NCBI GenBank assembly: GCA_965198725.1
Contig: CBDAPX010000001.1
Coordinates: 806,001 to 870,000, forward strand
Length of the DNA: 64,000 bases
Origin: CBDAPX01 sp965198725
GTDB lineage: Bacteria; Pseudomonadota; Alphaproteobacteria; Rhodobacterales; Rhodobacteraceae
Direction: 5' to 3'
The notes beneath the pieces are model-generated. The model made no database searches. It was not told where the DNA came from and saw nothing but the letters and a program-made list of their open reading frames with translations. This document shows, piece after piece, positions 17,573-26,474 of the stretch (position 1 is the first letter of the stretch; the number at the start of each line of letters is the position of its first letter). The position numbers were made by a program, and so were the translations under genes.

Positions 17573-18300
17573 CCTGCCTCCAATTCAAGTCTTTGCCGAT
17601 GGGTGGCGCGAAACCCGCAAAGCCCGCTGCGCGTGGCTGCGCCGGTGGCCGCGACCGATGGGGCCACATCTTTGCGCGCGCGCGAATGGGCCACGCATCC
17701 GGCGCAACGGCCCGTGTCTGACGCCCCAATGCTGCGGTTTTCAGGTGCGACCACCCGCTCAGCGCGGTGCCGCGCGGTTGCCCCGGCGGCGATGGAAAGC
17801 GCCTCAGTGAACTCCAGAAGAAAGGCCAGGTCGAAATGCGCGCGCACGGGCTTGGCCCATTGCAAGACGCGGGTGACCTGATCGCGCAGCTCCAAGCTCA
17901 GGAAAGGCAAGGTCGGATCGCCGATCAGATCGAGCGTGGGCTTCGCGACAACGCGGAAGGTGCCAGGACGCCCACCATACTCAAACCACTCCTCGATCTG
18001 GGCTTCCATGCCGAGAGCCGCCAGGGCGCGCTCGCATCCTTGCTTGGTGCCTTTCTGACGGTGGAGGGTGACGGCCTCGCGCACGATGCGCCGCCGGTAT
18101 TCTTCGGGCCAGCGCGCATCCCAGACCTCGACCGAGAAGGCCCAGGCGAGCCACGGAAGAAGCTGAGACGGGCAGTCATCCACATTCCAGAGGGTGCCAA
18201 GCGGCGCTTCAATCCCAATGGTGCGCTCGGCCATGACGGTCTCGATGGCGCGCAGGGTTGGCGTGGCGCTTGGTGGGAGTAGCGTTTGCAGATCAGACAT
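17569..18300 (-). CDS. Tail protein I (P2 gpI-like)
   Basis: A 243-aa baseplate protein. The family signature TLWNVDDCPSQLLPWLAWAFSVEVWD, then EEYRRRIVREAVTLHRQKGTK is clear in residues 30-85. The C-terminal 70 residues are Ala/Arg-rich and variable. It joins the baseplate wedge and fibres. It overlaps the end of gene J by eight bases, so V-W-J-I-H is a single coupled operon. Confidence 0.9.
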   Translation of the reverse strand: MSDLQTLLPPSATPTLRAIETVMAERTIGIEAPLGTLWNVDDCPSQLLPWLAWAFSVEVWDARWPEEYRRRIVREAVTLHRQKGTKQGCERALAALGMEAQIEEWFEYGGRPGTFRVVAKPTLDLIGDPTLPFLSLELRDQVTRVLQWAKPVRAHFDLAFLLEFTEALSIAAGATARHRAERVVAPENRSIGASDTGRCAGCVAHSRARKDVAPSVAATGAATRSGLCGFRATHRQRLELEAG

Positions 18301-19189
18301 CGCGGCCTCCCAAATGCAGGGTGATCTCGGTGCAGTAGGCGGCGGTGTCCGCTGGAATGACCAGGTTGGCGGCGGGCTGGGTCAGGCGCACATTCTGTAC
18401 ACCGGCCTGGTGGAGCGCGGCATGCAGGCCAGAGACCGTGATGTCATGGCCGAGGCGGTGATGCTCAGCCACAAAGGTCTCCACAGCCGCGCGCGCGGCA
18501 TCCATCACCAAAGCGGCGTCTGGCCCCTCATAAAGCGTGAGCGTGGCCTCGACCGAGAACTCCTGCACCGTCGCAGCCTCGACCATCACAAAGTCAGTCA
18601 GCGGGCGGCGCGGTTGGGTGGTGGCATCGACCAGGGCGAGGAGCTCGGCATCTGGAATGCCGCTCCCGTCCGCGCCCAGGACCACGATACGCACCTCAAC
18701 AGGCGTGTCGGTTTCTAGGATCGCCACGTCCTTGACATCCGCTGAGGCTGAGAGCGCCCAGAAGGTGTAGGAGCCAATCGAGCCCGCCGTGGTGAAGTCC
18801 TCGGGCGCAAGCTGGACGCGGGCGCGCAGGCGTTCATCCTCCTCCAGCACCTCCTCAAGGGGCGGGTTGGCGGTCGGGTCTGCCTCCTGGATCACCAGAC
18901 GCGCGACACCATAGAAGGCGGCGAGGTGGTCGAGCACCGCGCCTGTAGCATAGGCCAAGAGGTTGCCCTTGCCCGCATCCTGGACGGCGGCGCGCAACAG
19001 GAGCTCGCGGTAGCTATCCTCCTGGAGGAGCTGCACCAGTGGCTCGCTCTCATACTCCAGGACCGGCGCGAGATCAGGCGCAAGCTCGATCAGCCGGGCC
19101 TTGCGGGCCGCAAAGATCGTCTCTAAATCCGGTTGCTCGATGATCTGTGGCGCAGGCAAGCGCTCAAGGTTGATGGCCGTGAAACTCAT
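18293..19189 (-). CDS. Baseplate protein J (P2 gpJ-like)
   Basis: A 298-aa baseplate wedge protein. IEQPDLETIFAARKARLIELAP at residues 17-38, LLRAAVQDAGKGNLLAYATGAVLDHLAAFYGVARL and the strand AVxVRIVVLGADGSGIP-like segment fit the gpJ family. In P2 it forms the edge of the baseplate. The start overlaps the W stop codon as ATGA. Confidence 0.93.
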   Translation of the reverse strand: MSFTAINLERLPAPQIIEQPDLETIFAARKARLIELAPDLAPVLEYESEPLVQLLQEDSYRELLLRAAVQDAGKGNLLAYATGAVLDHLAAFYGVARLVIQEADPTANPPLEEVLEEDERLRARVQLAPEDFTTAGSIGSYTFWALSASADVKDVAILETDTPVEVRIVVLGADGSGIPDAELLALVDATTQPRRPLTDFVMVEAATVQEFSVEATLTLYEGPDAALVMDAARAAVETFVAEHHRLGHDITVSGLHAALHQAGVQNVRLTQPAANLVIPADTAAYCTEITLHLGGRDV

Positions 19190-19539
19190 ACCACCACCCC
19201 ATCGAGCCGGATTTCCTCGCCATTTGGCAGATATTGCCCATCCACGGTGATCGAGATGCGCCCGCCTTCCAGCTCCTCAGGCAACGCCTCGGCCTGGACA
19301 CGGGTGACACGCAAGCGGGGCTCCCACTTGCGTAGGGCATCGACAGTGGCGGCATAGATCAGCGCCAAGGTGAGCGGGGTGAGGTTCTGGTCAATGAGCT
19401 CAAAGAGCCCAGAGCCATAGTCGCGCCGCATAACGCGCGAGCCAATGGGTGTGACCAGGATGTCCCGCACCGATTGGCGCAAGTGATCCAGCCCATCCAC
19501 ACTCAGCCCGGTGGCATTGTTGAGGCCCACGACACTCAT
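19186..19539 (-). CDS. Baseplate protein W (P2 gpW/T4 gp25-like)
   Basis: A 117-aa gp25-like lysozyme-fold protein which nucleates the sheath at the baseplate. The signature DHLRQSVRDILVTPIGSRVMRRDYGSGLFELID is nearly canonical. It is translationally coupled at both ends (ATGA overlaps with V and J). Confidence 0.94.
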   Translation of the reverse strand: MSVVGLNNATGLSVDGLDHLRQSVRDILVTPIGSRVMRRDYGSGLFELIDQNLTPLTLALIYAATVDALRKWEPRLRVTRVQAEALPEELEGGRISITVDGQYLPNGEEIRLDGVVV

Positions 19540-20006
19540 TTGGGTTTCCCCGTATCGGCTGGGCCAGGCGTGATACCGCCGTGGACATGGTTGATCAGGC
19601 TGATCCCGTTGGCGATCACATCGCCAGTGACATTGACGTTTCCTGGCGCAGTGATGTTGACCGATCCGCCAGCCACCTCGATGGTCACACCACCCGGATA
19701 GACGGTCTTGAAACTGCCCTCGGCGGCTTGCGCCGTGTTGGCCCCATTCGCCAGAGCGCAGACAATCACCCCTTGAGCCAAGTTGCCGGATGTGGAGACC
19801 ACCAAGACCTCCTCGCCAGCGCTATAGCCCCAGCTCTCATGTGCATCTCCAGCCCGGCGGGTGCCCATGCGCAGCCATCCGGTGAGAAGCTCGCCGATGC
19901 GCACCCGTGCCTTGGGGGGATTGGAATAGTCCACCTCCTCAATCACGCCCATCTGGGCGATATTGGCGAGGCGGCGGTCATTCTCGGCGGTATCGAAATC
20001 GCTCAT
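19536..20006 (-). CDS. Baseplate spike protein V (P2 gpV-like)
   Basis: A 156-aa central spike. An OB-fold domain (GVIEEVDYSNPPKARVRIGELLTGWLRM) is followed by a beta-helix and a C-terminal HVHGG motif, where histidines of the trimer bind iron at the tip in P2 and phi92 relatives. Its length is that of short spikes. It starts the V-W-J-I tail operon and overlaps the preceding gene as ATGA. Confidence 0.93.
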   Translation of the reverse strand: MSDFDTAENDRRLANIAQMGVIEEVDYSNPPKARVRIGELLTGWLRMGTRRAGDAHESWGYSAGEEVLVVSTSGNLAQGVIVCALANGANTAQAAEGSFKTVYPGGVTIEVAGGSVNITAPGNVNVTGDVIANGISLINHVHGGITPGPADTGKPK

Positions 20007-20509
20007 GCATCACCGCCAATCGGGGCAACATATGCGCCCTCATTGCCTGGGCCGATGTCAGGCGCTTGGCCCACCAGGAGCTCAGGGCGCACCGCTGGAC
20101 CAGCATAGGCGGCGATGGTGCCGGTGACATTGAAACGCAAGGCGCTTGCCACGTCCTGATCGCGGATCGTATCACGCCACTCGGCCAATACGGCGCGGGC
20201 CTTTTCGCTGAGCTGGCCCTCTGGCGTCTCAGGGTCAAAGGGCAGAAAAACGGGATCGGCCACCAGATCCGCGATCAGCGGCTCGACCTCCAGGCTATCA
20301 ATGGCATCCGCGCGCAGCTCGGCCCGCACAACACCCTCGAAAGTGGTGCGCCGTTCCCAGTCCTCCTCAAGCCCACCGGCTGAGGTGAATTTCAGTTGCT
20401 CGACCATAACGACCACGGCCACAGCATCCCAAACCGTCTCAACCGCCTCGGGCAGAGAACGGATCAGGCGGGCTTTGAGCTCCTCAGAAAGGCGGGTGCG
20501 CAGGCGCAT
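20003..20509 (-). CDS. Phage structural protein, unknown (neck/tail region)
   Basis: A 168-aa protein between the head-completion gene and the spike gene. The first half is helical (RTRLSEELKARLIRSLPEAVETVWDAVAV), the middle is acidic and the end is Gly/Ala-rich. I cannot assign it. Its place suggests a head-tail joining or tail-completion protein. It overlaps gene V by four bases, which indicates joint expression. Confidence 0.55.
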   Translation of the reverse strand: MRLRTRLSEELKARLIRSLPEAVETVWDAVAVVVMVEQLKFTSAGGLEEDWERRTTFEGVVRAELRADAIDSLEVEPLIADLVADPVFLPFDPETPEGQLSEKARAVLAEWRDTIRDQDVASALRFNVTGTIAAYAGPAVRPELLVGQAPDIGPGNEGAYVAPIGGDA

Positions 20510-20517
20510 CGTGGTCC

Positions 20518-20940
20518 TCAGATCGCAGTCAGCCAGGCGGTCTCAAGGTTGGCCTGGTCAGGGGTTTCCTCACCCGCATCGATGGGGGTCAAGATCGCCA
20601 CCAGCTCATCGAAACGGTCATTCAAGCTCTTGCATTTCGCCTCGACCTCATCGGCATCGAGGAAGCGGTATTCGACCGATCCCTCCAGCCGCCCCACCTT
20701 TGCCGCCCCATCGAGCGCGAAGGTGTTGAGCCAGGTGAAAACGCTGGCCAAGGCGCGCACGGTGAGCGCCTCGGTCCATTCTTGCTCCAGACCCTCAGGC
20801 GCATCCGCCACACCCACAGCACGGGTCAGGTCGCGCGCGGCGATCCCGATGTGCTTTGAGAGGAGAGCCTCAGGCACCTCGCTTGGGAGGTTGGCATAGG
20901 CTCTGATCTCAGCCGGTGTGACAGATGCGACCTCAGGCAT
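20518..20940 (-). CDS. Head-completion/connector protein (P2 gpL position)
   Basis: A 140-aa mainly helical acidic protein. ITPAEIRAY-like N-terminus (VTPAEIRAYANLPSEVPEALLSKH) and LTRAVGV suggest the head-tail connector families of the gp6/gp36/gpL type. It lies directly after the capsid gene as gpL does in P2, but with no M gene between. Function is inferred from position and fold type. Confidence 0.62.
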   Translation of the reverse strand: MPEVASVTPAEIRAYANLPSEVPEALLSKHIGIAARDLTRAVGVADAPEGLEQEWTEALTVRALASVFTWLNTFALDGAAKVGRLEGSVEYRFLDADEVEAKCKSLNDRFDELVAILTPIDAGEETPDQANLETAWLTAI

Positions 20941-20943
20941 GGA

Positions 20944-21879
20944 TTACTCGCCCAGGACGGCGGCTTGCTTAACCGCGACCTCATAATCCACCGCCATGTC
21001 GAAGGTGTATTCGAGGACACGCTTGCGCGAGTGGTAGGAACGATCCCGGCGGATGTCGGTGCTGACCCCGTAGACCAGGTTTTTCAGAGGCGTGAACGCC
21101 ACCGATCCGCGCGGCATGTCAGGATGAGCCTCGATGGGCTTACCTTCAAAGCGGCGCAGCGGGCTATCGGCGTTCATGGCCGTTCCGGTCACAGGCGCAT
21201 TGAGCTCGCGCGCATACTCGTCGGCGTCAGCCTCATTCATGAGGAACACCGAGGAGCTGCGGAAACGATCATCAGATGCATCCATGATCGTGCGCAAGGA
21301 AGCAATCCAACCATCCGTTGCCGGATCAATCGCCACCTTGGGTGTATTGGCGGCATCGCGCATGACCTGGAGCCAACCCTTGTTCAGCCGCACAAACTTG
21401 GCGGCGCGATCCGCGCCAGCGCCATCATCAGCGATACCGTTGAAACCCAGATCGACCAGATCGGTGGTCAGCCGGGTGTTGAAGCCGGTCTCGATTTCCT
21501 TGAGAAGGCTGGGGTTGTCCTTGTTCTCGCGGAGAAAATCCAGGGTCAGCGTTGGGAAAAGCTGCACATCGAGGGCGGTCAGCTTGCAACCGAACTCGGC
21601 GGCATCCGCGAAGTTGCCCTCATCCGGGTCAGTGCCTTGCGGCACCCGGACCAGTTGGCGGCGCATGATGTCCAGGACATCGATGTCCTTGGTCAAACGG
21701 GTCATGCGCTCGGTGGTGATCTTGGTCAGGAACGTATCCTGAAACAGCATCGAGATCAGGCGGGATGCGGCCTGAGGTTTCAGCTCGCCGCCATTGCGCA
21801 GGTCCTCGGCATCGATCATGCCCTTGGACACCGCGACAATATCATCGATCTGTTGGCCGTTGATGGTGATCAGGCTCAT
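20944..21879 (-). CDS. Major capsid protein (P2 gpN/PBSX type)
   Basis: A 311-aa protein following the protease/scaffold gene with ATGA overlap. P2-family landmarks are ADxxGFNGIADD...NKGWLQVMRD in the middle and LVYGVSTDIRRDRSYHSRKRV, then VDYEVAVKQAAVL at the end, which correspond to the gpN segments GFNG...GWLQ and the C-terminal 'DYVVEDY' strand. It should form the HK97-fold shell. No Mu gpT similarity is apparent. Confidence 0.8.
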   Translation of the reverse strand: MSLITINGQQIDDIVAVSKGMIDAEDLRNGGELKPQAASRLISMLFQDTFLTKITTERMTRLTKDIDVLDIMRRQLVRVPQGTDPDEGNFADAAEFGCKLTALDVQLFPTLTLDFLRENKDNPSLLKEIETGFNTRLTTDLVDLGFNGIADDGAGADRAAKFVRLNKGWLQVMRDAANTPKVAIDPATDGWIASLRTIMDASDDRFRSSSVFLMNEADADEYARELNAPVTGTAMNADSPLRRFEGKPIEAHPDMPRGSVAFTPLKNLVYGVSTDIRRDRSYHSRKRVLEYTFDMAVDYEVAVKQAAVLGE

Positions 21880-22832
21880 GCGAAGCTCTCCTCAGCATTG
21901 CCCCCAGAGGGGTCCGTTTCGGTGACACCCTTGGCCAGCGCCTTGGTAATGGCGTCCTCGATCTTTTGATCGATGTCCTTGTCTGCGCCTTTGGGGGCAT
22001 CGCCGGACTTTCCGAGGGCCTTTTCGATGGCCTTGGCGATCTTGGTATCAAGATCATCGGTGGCCTCTTGCGGCTTGGGTTCGGTCACTTCGATCCCGTT
22101 TGCCTTCAAGAGCTCTTTGGCTTTCTTCAGCTCCTCGGCATCAGCTTGAGGCGCTGTAAAGCCAGCGGATTTCAGGGCGTCCTTAAGCGCATCGGGCAGG
22201 TCACTTTTCAGTGTCTCGCCAACCAGTGCCTGGACCTCATCTTTGGTCATGTCAGTCTCCTCGACAGGTTCTTGTGGGGGCGCGCCGGTCAGCGCTTTGA
22301 TGAGACGTGCGATCAGGCTGACCTCAGCGTCTTTTTCGGTGTAGCGGGGGTGGGCCGGATCATCCGGCTCAGGTTCCATGCGAGCGATCCCCGCCAGGGA
22401 AATGCCCGTCAGCTCGCCGGATTTCAGTTGCTTCCAGAGATCGGGATCGCCGATCTGGATGCCCACGGCCCAAGCGCCCTCAGGCTCATCGGGAAAGAGC
22501 GTATCACCTTTGCGCACCAGCCAGCTCTCGGCCACAAATGCCATTTCGCTGGTGAAGGAATGCTCAGTGTCGATGTTCTTGAGGCGTCCTTCGCGCATGA
22601 ACTCGGTGGAGGCGCGGCGGATGGTGTCAGCGTCTGCGGTGTCGCCATGCGCGTCCTCCTGGTCAGGCGCATAGACCACGCCATAGGCCCGCATCATGTC
22701 GTCATTCTTGACCACCAGATCGAAAGCTGCGGGGCGCTGGCCCTCAGCCGCTTTCAAGGTCAGGCCCTTTCCCGTCGCAGGCGTCTTGACCAGCGAAAGA
22801 AAGCTGACGGATAGGTCTGTGAGCTTGGCCAA
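21876..22832 (-). CDS. XkdF-type prohead protease fused to scaffold
   Basis: A 318-aa protein in the P2 gpO slot. Residues about 45-160 match XkdF-like putative protease patterns (MMRAYGVVYAPDQEDAHGDTA, FMREGRLKNIDTEHS, WKQLKSGELTGISLAGIAR). The second half (about 195-318) is a highly charged Lys/Asp/Glu/Ala helix typical of scaffolds. It should both template capsid assembly and cut itself and the capsid. It starts a leftward operon and diverges from the portal gene. Confidence 0.78.
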   Translation of the reverse strand: MAKLTDLSVSFLSLVKTPATGKGLTLKAAEGQRPAAFDLVVKNDDMMRAYGVVYAPDQEDAHGDTADADTIRRASTEFMREGRLKNIDTEHSFTSEMAFVAESWLVRKGDTLFPDEPEGAWAVGIQIGDPDLWKQLKSGELTGISLAGIARMEPEPDDPAHPRYTEKDAEVSLIARLIKALTGAPPQEPVEETDMTKDEVQALVGETLKSDLPDALKDALKSAGFTAPQADAEELKKAKELLKANGIEVTEPKPQEATDDLDTKIAKAIEKALGKSGDAPKGADKDIDQKIEDAITKALAKGVTETDPSGGNAEESFA

Positions 22833-22988
22833 AAGGTCGCCTCCAATGAGTTTCAGGTTTGTCTGAAATCACTCTTGCCTGATCCGTTTTGGCCGTTCTA
22901 GATAGGCGGGAGGCGCCTGGTTTATAACTAAACTTTCAACGCCTTAGGGGGATATTGCCGCTCGAAATCGGCCTGTATCCCTTTGCTC
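22833..22988. promoter_or_regulatory. Divergent late promoter region (protease/capsid versus portal)
   Basis: This 156-bp gap separates two divergent late operons, so it must hold late promoters in both directions. It includes an AT-rich stretch with TTTATAACTAAAC at about 22920-22932. No convincing sigma-70 pair and no P2 Ogr box (TGT-N12-ACA) was found by eye, so an own activator site is expected. Confidence 0.4.
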
Positions 22989-24269
22989 ATGAGCAAAGAT
23001 GAGACCCCACCCGAAGGCCCTGACCAGGACACCCAAACCACCGGCGAGGTGGTCACGGTCGAGGTGCAGAAATCGAGCATCGAAGGGCTCCTCACCTCGC
23101 GGGCTGAGGTGGGGCTGGATGGCGAGTTTCTCTGGCCGATCCCGGTGCATAACCTCTCTGCGCTTTACCGTGCCAGCTCAGAGCACAGCCGCGCGATCCA
23201 TGTGAAGGCCGAGGGCGCATTTGGTGGCGGGCTGATCGGCGCATCAGAGCGGATCGAAGAGTTGTGCGATACCGGCGCGACCGAGCTATTCATGCTGCTC
23301 GATTTGGACCTCGGCACCTTTGGCAACGCCTTTCTCCAGGTAATCAGGTCCAATGATGGCGAGCGCATCATCGGCCTGCGGCGGTTGCCCGCGATCACGA
23401 TGAGCCGCTATCGCAATGGCTTCCTCCAGCGCGTTGGCAAGCCCAATGGTGACACGCGCAAGGTGACGTTTACAGCCCGCGAGATCATCCATTTGCGCGA
23501 GCCGTGCCCTATGGGTCGGCGCTACGCCTTGCCCACCTGGATCGGTGCCGAGGGCATGCTGGAGCTGGCGCTGGCCGCGACCCGCTACAACGCATCGTTT
23601 TTCAAAAACAACGCGATCCCTGAATACGCGATCACGTTCAAAAACCTCACCCCATCCGCCGCCCAGAAAAAGGCGATCCAGGACTTTTTCCGCAATAAGC
23701 ACCAAGGGCTCGACAACGCTCACCGCACATTGGTCATGACCACTGGCGAGGAAGGTGAGATCGACATCAAGCGCCTCACCGCTGAGGTCAAAGATGGTGA
23801 CTTCCTCAAGCTGATCGATGCCGCGCGGGATCGCATCCCGGTGGCGCACGGCACCCCGCCGCGCGTCCTCGGCATCATGACCGCTGGCCAGCTCGGTGGT
23901 GGCGGCGAGGTGACCGGCCAGCTCTTCACCTTTGAGCACCTGACCCTCAAGCCCAAGCGGCGGCGCATGCTGGACCAACTTCGCCCGCTTCTCAAAGAGT
24001 TAGGGCTCAGACCAGGGCGCGCCGAGGATACGCTGGGCGATAACGAGATCGCATTCCGTGCCCTCGATCTTACCCCACCGAAAGACGATGCCGAGGACCT
24101 TCCCGGCCTGGTCAGCTCTGGCATCATCTCGCCTGAGGAGGCCCGGCTTTTACTGCCAGCTTTGGCCAATAGCCCTCAGAGCGGCTCAGAAGGCGCAGGA
24201 GCGCCAGTTGAGCGCTCGGCACCCAAGGGGTCAATGGATGCCCTTGTGGCCCTCCTGGCGCGATCCTGA
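22989..24269 (+). CDS. Portal protein (P2 gpQ / PBSX family)
   Basis: A 426-aa portal. Landmarks: FLWPIPVHNLSALYRASSEHSRAI near the N-terminus, LDLGTFGNAFLQVIR, IIHLREPCPMGRRYALPTWIGA, NASFFKNNAIPEYAI, and GTPPRVLGI, all in the order found in PBSX-family portals. It forms the 12-mer DNA gate at one capsid vertex. ATG at 22989 is preferred over an upstream TTG; the ribosome site is weak. It is the first gene of the rightward late block. Confidence 0.92.
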   Translation: MSKDETPPEGPDQDTQTTGEVVTVEVQKSSIEGLLTSRAEVGLDGEFLWPIPVHNLSALYRASSEHSRAIHVKAEGAFGGGLIGASERIEELCDTGATELFMLLDLDLGTFGNAFLQVIRSNDGERIIGLRRLPAITMSRYRNGFLQRVGKPNGDTRKVTFTAREIIHLREPCPMGRRYALPTWIGAEGMLELALAATRYNASFFKNNAIPEYAITFKNLTPSAAQKKAIQDFFRNKHQGLDNAHRTLVMTTGEEGEIDIKRLTAEVKDGDFLKLIDAARDRIPVAHGTPPRVLGIMTAGQLGGGGEVTGQLFTFEHLTLKPKRRRMLDQLRPLLKELGLRPGRAEDTLGDNEIAFRALDLTPPKDDAEDLPGLVSSGIISPEEARLLLPALANSPQSGSEGAGAPVERSAPKGSMDALVALLARS

Positions 24270-24337
24270 GGGGTGTGAGCGGCAATGGTAAAGCAGCCCG
24301 TTTCCAAAAAAGCCACAGAGAGCGCCACTGAGGGGCA

Positions 24338-26020
24338 TTGTCCACCTCTCAGCACACTCACCCAAAAAAGAAAGACTTGACGCATTCTGAGTCCTCTCAG
24401 CGGCTCTCAGCCACATCCAGGCGCCCAGGACGCCCACCCAAATTCACCGAGGCTCAAAAAGAGGATGCCTTGGCCCGCTACCTGGCCGGTGACAGCACCA
24501 GCGAGATCGCGGCGGTGATCGGGTGCTCTGAGCGCACGGTGCGCGCCTGGGCCTCCAAGGGCGATTGGGGCAGCGACTTGCGCAAGCGGCGCGAGACATC
24601 GGACGGGATCGAGGCGCAAATCCACCGGCTCAGCCGCGTCAAGAACCCCAGCAACGCCCAGGCGCAACGCCTTGCCATGCTCACCAAGTCATTGGACCGG
24701 GTGAAGAAAACGCAACCCAAGCCCAAGCCTCGGCCCACGGTTTCCAATGCGGTCTCAGCCGAGGCATTGGCCCACGTTCTTGATCCCGACTATGGGCTTT
24801 ATGAGTATCAAACCGAGTTTCTCCAGGATGAGGGCCGGTTCCGCATCATCCTCAAGGCGCGCCAGATCGGTTTTTCCTACGTTGTTGGGCTGGCCGTGCT
24901 CCTCGGTGCGATGGCTGGGCGTCCTCAGATCGTGGTCTCGGCGTCCGAGCGCCAGGCCCAGATCATCCTCGCCTATGTGCGCCACCACGCCGCGCGCCTG
25001 GAGGTTCTGATCGATGAGGATAAGGCCAACAAACTCAAGATCATGGGCACCGAGATCGTGGCCATGTCCACCAATTTCCGCACCGCCCAGGGCTGGCCTG
25101 GCGATGTCTGGCTCGATGAGTTTGCCTGGGTGCGCAATCAGCGCATGCTCTGGGCGGCGGTGATCCCATCGATCACCGCGATGGGTGGCCGCGTCACGGT
25201 GTTTTCCACCCTGTTCTTGCCTGGGTCTTTGTTCTGGGAGATCGCCACCAATCACAAGAACAAGCATGGCCATTGGTCGCGCAAAACCATCACCATCGAG
25301 GACGCGATCAGCCAGGGCATGCCGTTGCCTGGCGGTCTCGATGAGCTGCGCATGCTCTTTGATAGCGAGAGCTGGGCGATGTTCTATGAGTGCCAGTGGG
25401 CCGAGAACGGCTCAGCGCTCTTGTCCTGGGAGCTCCTCCACTCGCTCACCGAGGAGCGCATCTTGCCGCATCGCTTTGGCCGCTTGCGCGGTGGTGTGGA
25501 TGTGGGCCGGATCAATGACCGCACGGCCATCGCCCTAGTGGGCCAGGAGGTCGATGGCAAGAAGTGGAAAGACCGCTTTGCACTGATCCACCATGAAATG
25601 CACAAGGGCATGAAATTCGACACCCAGAAAGCCACCATCCATGAGGTCGATGGGCGCTTCGATATCGAGAGCTGGAAGATCGACAAGACGGGCCTCGGCA
25701 TGCAGCTCGCCGAGGAGCTCCACACCGCAAGCCCTGAGCGCTTTGAGGGCGTTTGGTTCTCAGCTCAACGCAAGTCTAAGCTGGCGCTCAACATGCTCAA
25801 GCTGGCCGAAGAGCGCCGTCTCCTCTTGCCAAATGATCCCGATGTCCTGGCGCAGTTGCACTCGATCCAAAAGATCACCAGCGGCACCTCGATCAAGTAT
25901 GACGCCGAGCGCAACGATGAGGGGCATGGTGACCTGTTCTGGGCCGTTGCCCTCGCCGCCGATGGGCGCGCCAAACCTGGCGGCGGTGGTGGCGGGCTGG
26001 GCGTGGAGGTGCTCTCATGA
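24338..26020 (+). CDS. Terminase large subunit (P2 gpP-like ATPase/nuclease)
   Basis: A 560-aa packaging motor. An N-terminal helix-turn-helix (LAGDSTSEIAAVIGCSERTVRAWAS) is a gpP hallmark. The ATPase follows with a deviant Walker A (KARQIGFS) and Walker B VWLDEFAW, then a nuclease domain with GGVDVGRINDRTA, WKIDKTGLGMQLAEEL and EGHGDLFWAVAL. The start is a TTG at 24338 after GAGGGG. No separate small terminase was recognised. Confidence 0.93.
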   Translation: MSTSQHTHPKKKDLTHSESSQRLSATSRRPGRPPKFTEAQKEDALARYLAGDSTSEIAAVIGCSERTVRAWASKGDWGSDLRKRRETSDGIEAQIHRLSRVKNPSNAQAQRLAMLTKSLDRVKKTQPKPKPRPTVSNAVSAEALAHVLDPDYGLYEYQTEFLQDEGRFRIILKARQIGFSYVVGLAVLLGAMAGRPQIVVSASERQAQIILAYVRHHAARLEVLIDEDKANKLKIMGTEIVAMSTNFRTAQGWPGDVWLDEFAWVRNQRMLWAAVIPSITAMGGRVTVFSTLFLPGSLFWEIATNHKNKHGHWSRKTITIEDAISQGMPLPGGLDELRMLFDSESWAMFYECQWAENGSALLSWELLHSLTEERILPHRFGRLRGGVDVGRINDRTAIALVGQEVDGKKWKDRFALIHHEMHKGMKFDTQKATIHEVDGRFDIESWKIDKTGLGMQLAEELHTASPERFEGVWFSAQRKSKLALNMLKLAEERRLLLPNDPDVLAQLHSIQKITSGTSIKYDAERNDEGHGDLFWAVALAADGRAKPGGGGGGLGVEVLS

Positions 26021-26433
26021 ACCTCCAGAAATACGCCCTCCAGATCGCGGAAAAGCTACGCGAGATTGCAATACGCCGGGGCAACGTGCCCCTCGACAAA
26101 GGCGATCTGCGCAAGGCGCATGTGTCCGAACCGCACGGCACTGACGATGCCATCGTCTCGGCCAACACGCCCTATGCGCGCGCCGTGCATGACGGTCGCC
26201 CGGCGCTGACCATCAAACCAAAACGCAAGAAAGCGCTCGCCTGGAAAGGTGGGCGGCACCCCGCAAAATCGGTCAAGCAACCGGCCCGCAAGGGCAACCC
26301 TTGGCTGGCGCGCGCGGTGCAGGATTTGGAGCAAGAGGGCGTTGGCTTTCTGGCTCCAGAGCTTGGCCAGGACGTGGCCGATGAGCTCTCGGATGCCTTG
26401 CGCGCCCGTGGGCTGGCGGTGCGCCGCAGCTAG
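26017..26433 (+). CDS. Tail/neck completion protein (gpS/HK97 gp10-like)
   Basis: A 138-aa basic protein that overlaps the terminase stop as ATGA. The motif NTPYARAVHDGRP followed by a lysine-rich loop and a C-terminal helix resembles HK97-gp10/P2 gpS-type virion morphogenesis proteins. Assigned by motif and position only. Confidence 0.62.
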   Translation: MNLQKYALQIAEKLREIAIRRGNVPLDKGDLRKAHVSEPHGTDDAIVSANTPYARAVHDGRPALTIKPKRKKALAWKGGRHPAKSVKQPARKGNPWLARAVQDLEQEGVGFLAPELGQDVADELSDALRARGLAVRRS

Positions 26434-26474
26434 GCAACCCGCACACCTTGAACCCAGCCAGAGAAGGAAACGAC

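Noticed and set aside
22833..22988. P2 Ogr box in the divergent late promoter
   Set aside because: No TGT-N12-ACA element found by eye, so the Ogr link is left as a protein-level suggestion.
24285..24380. 31-codon ORF (MVKQPVSKK...) between portal and terminase
   Set aside because: No hydrophobic or domain pattern and it overlaps the terminase TTG start in another frame; possible leader only.
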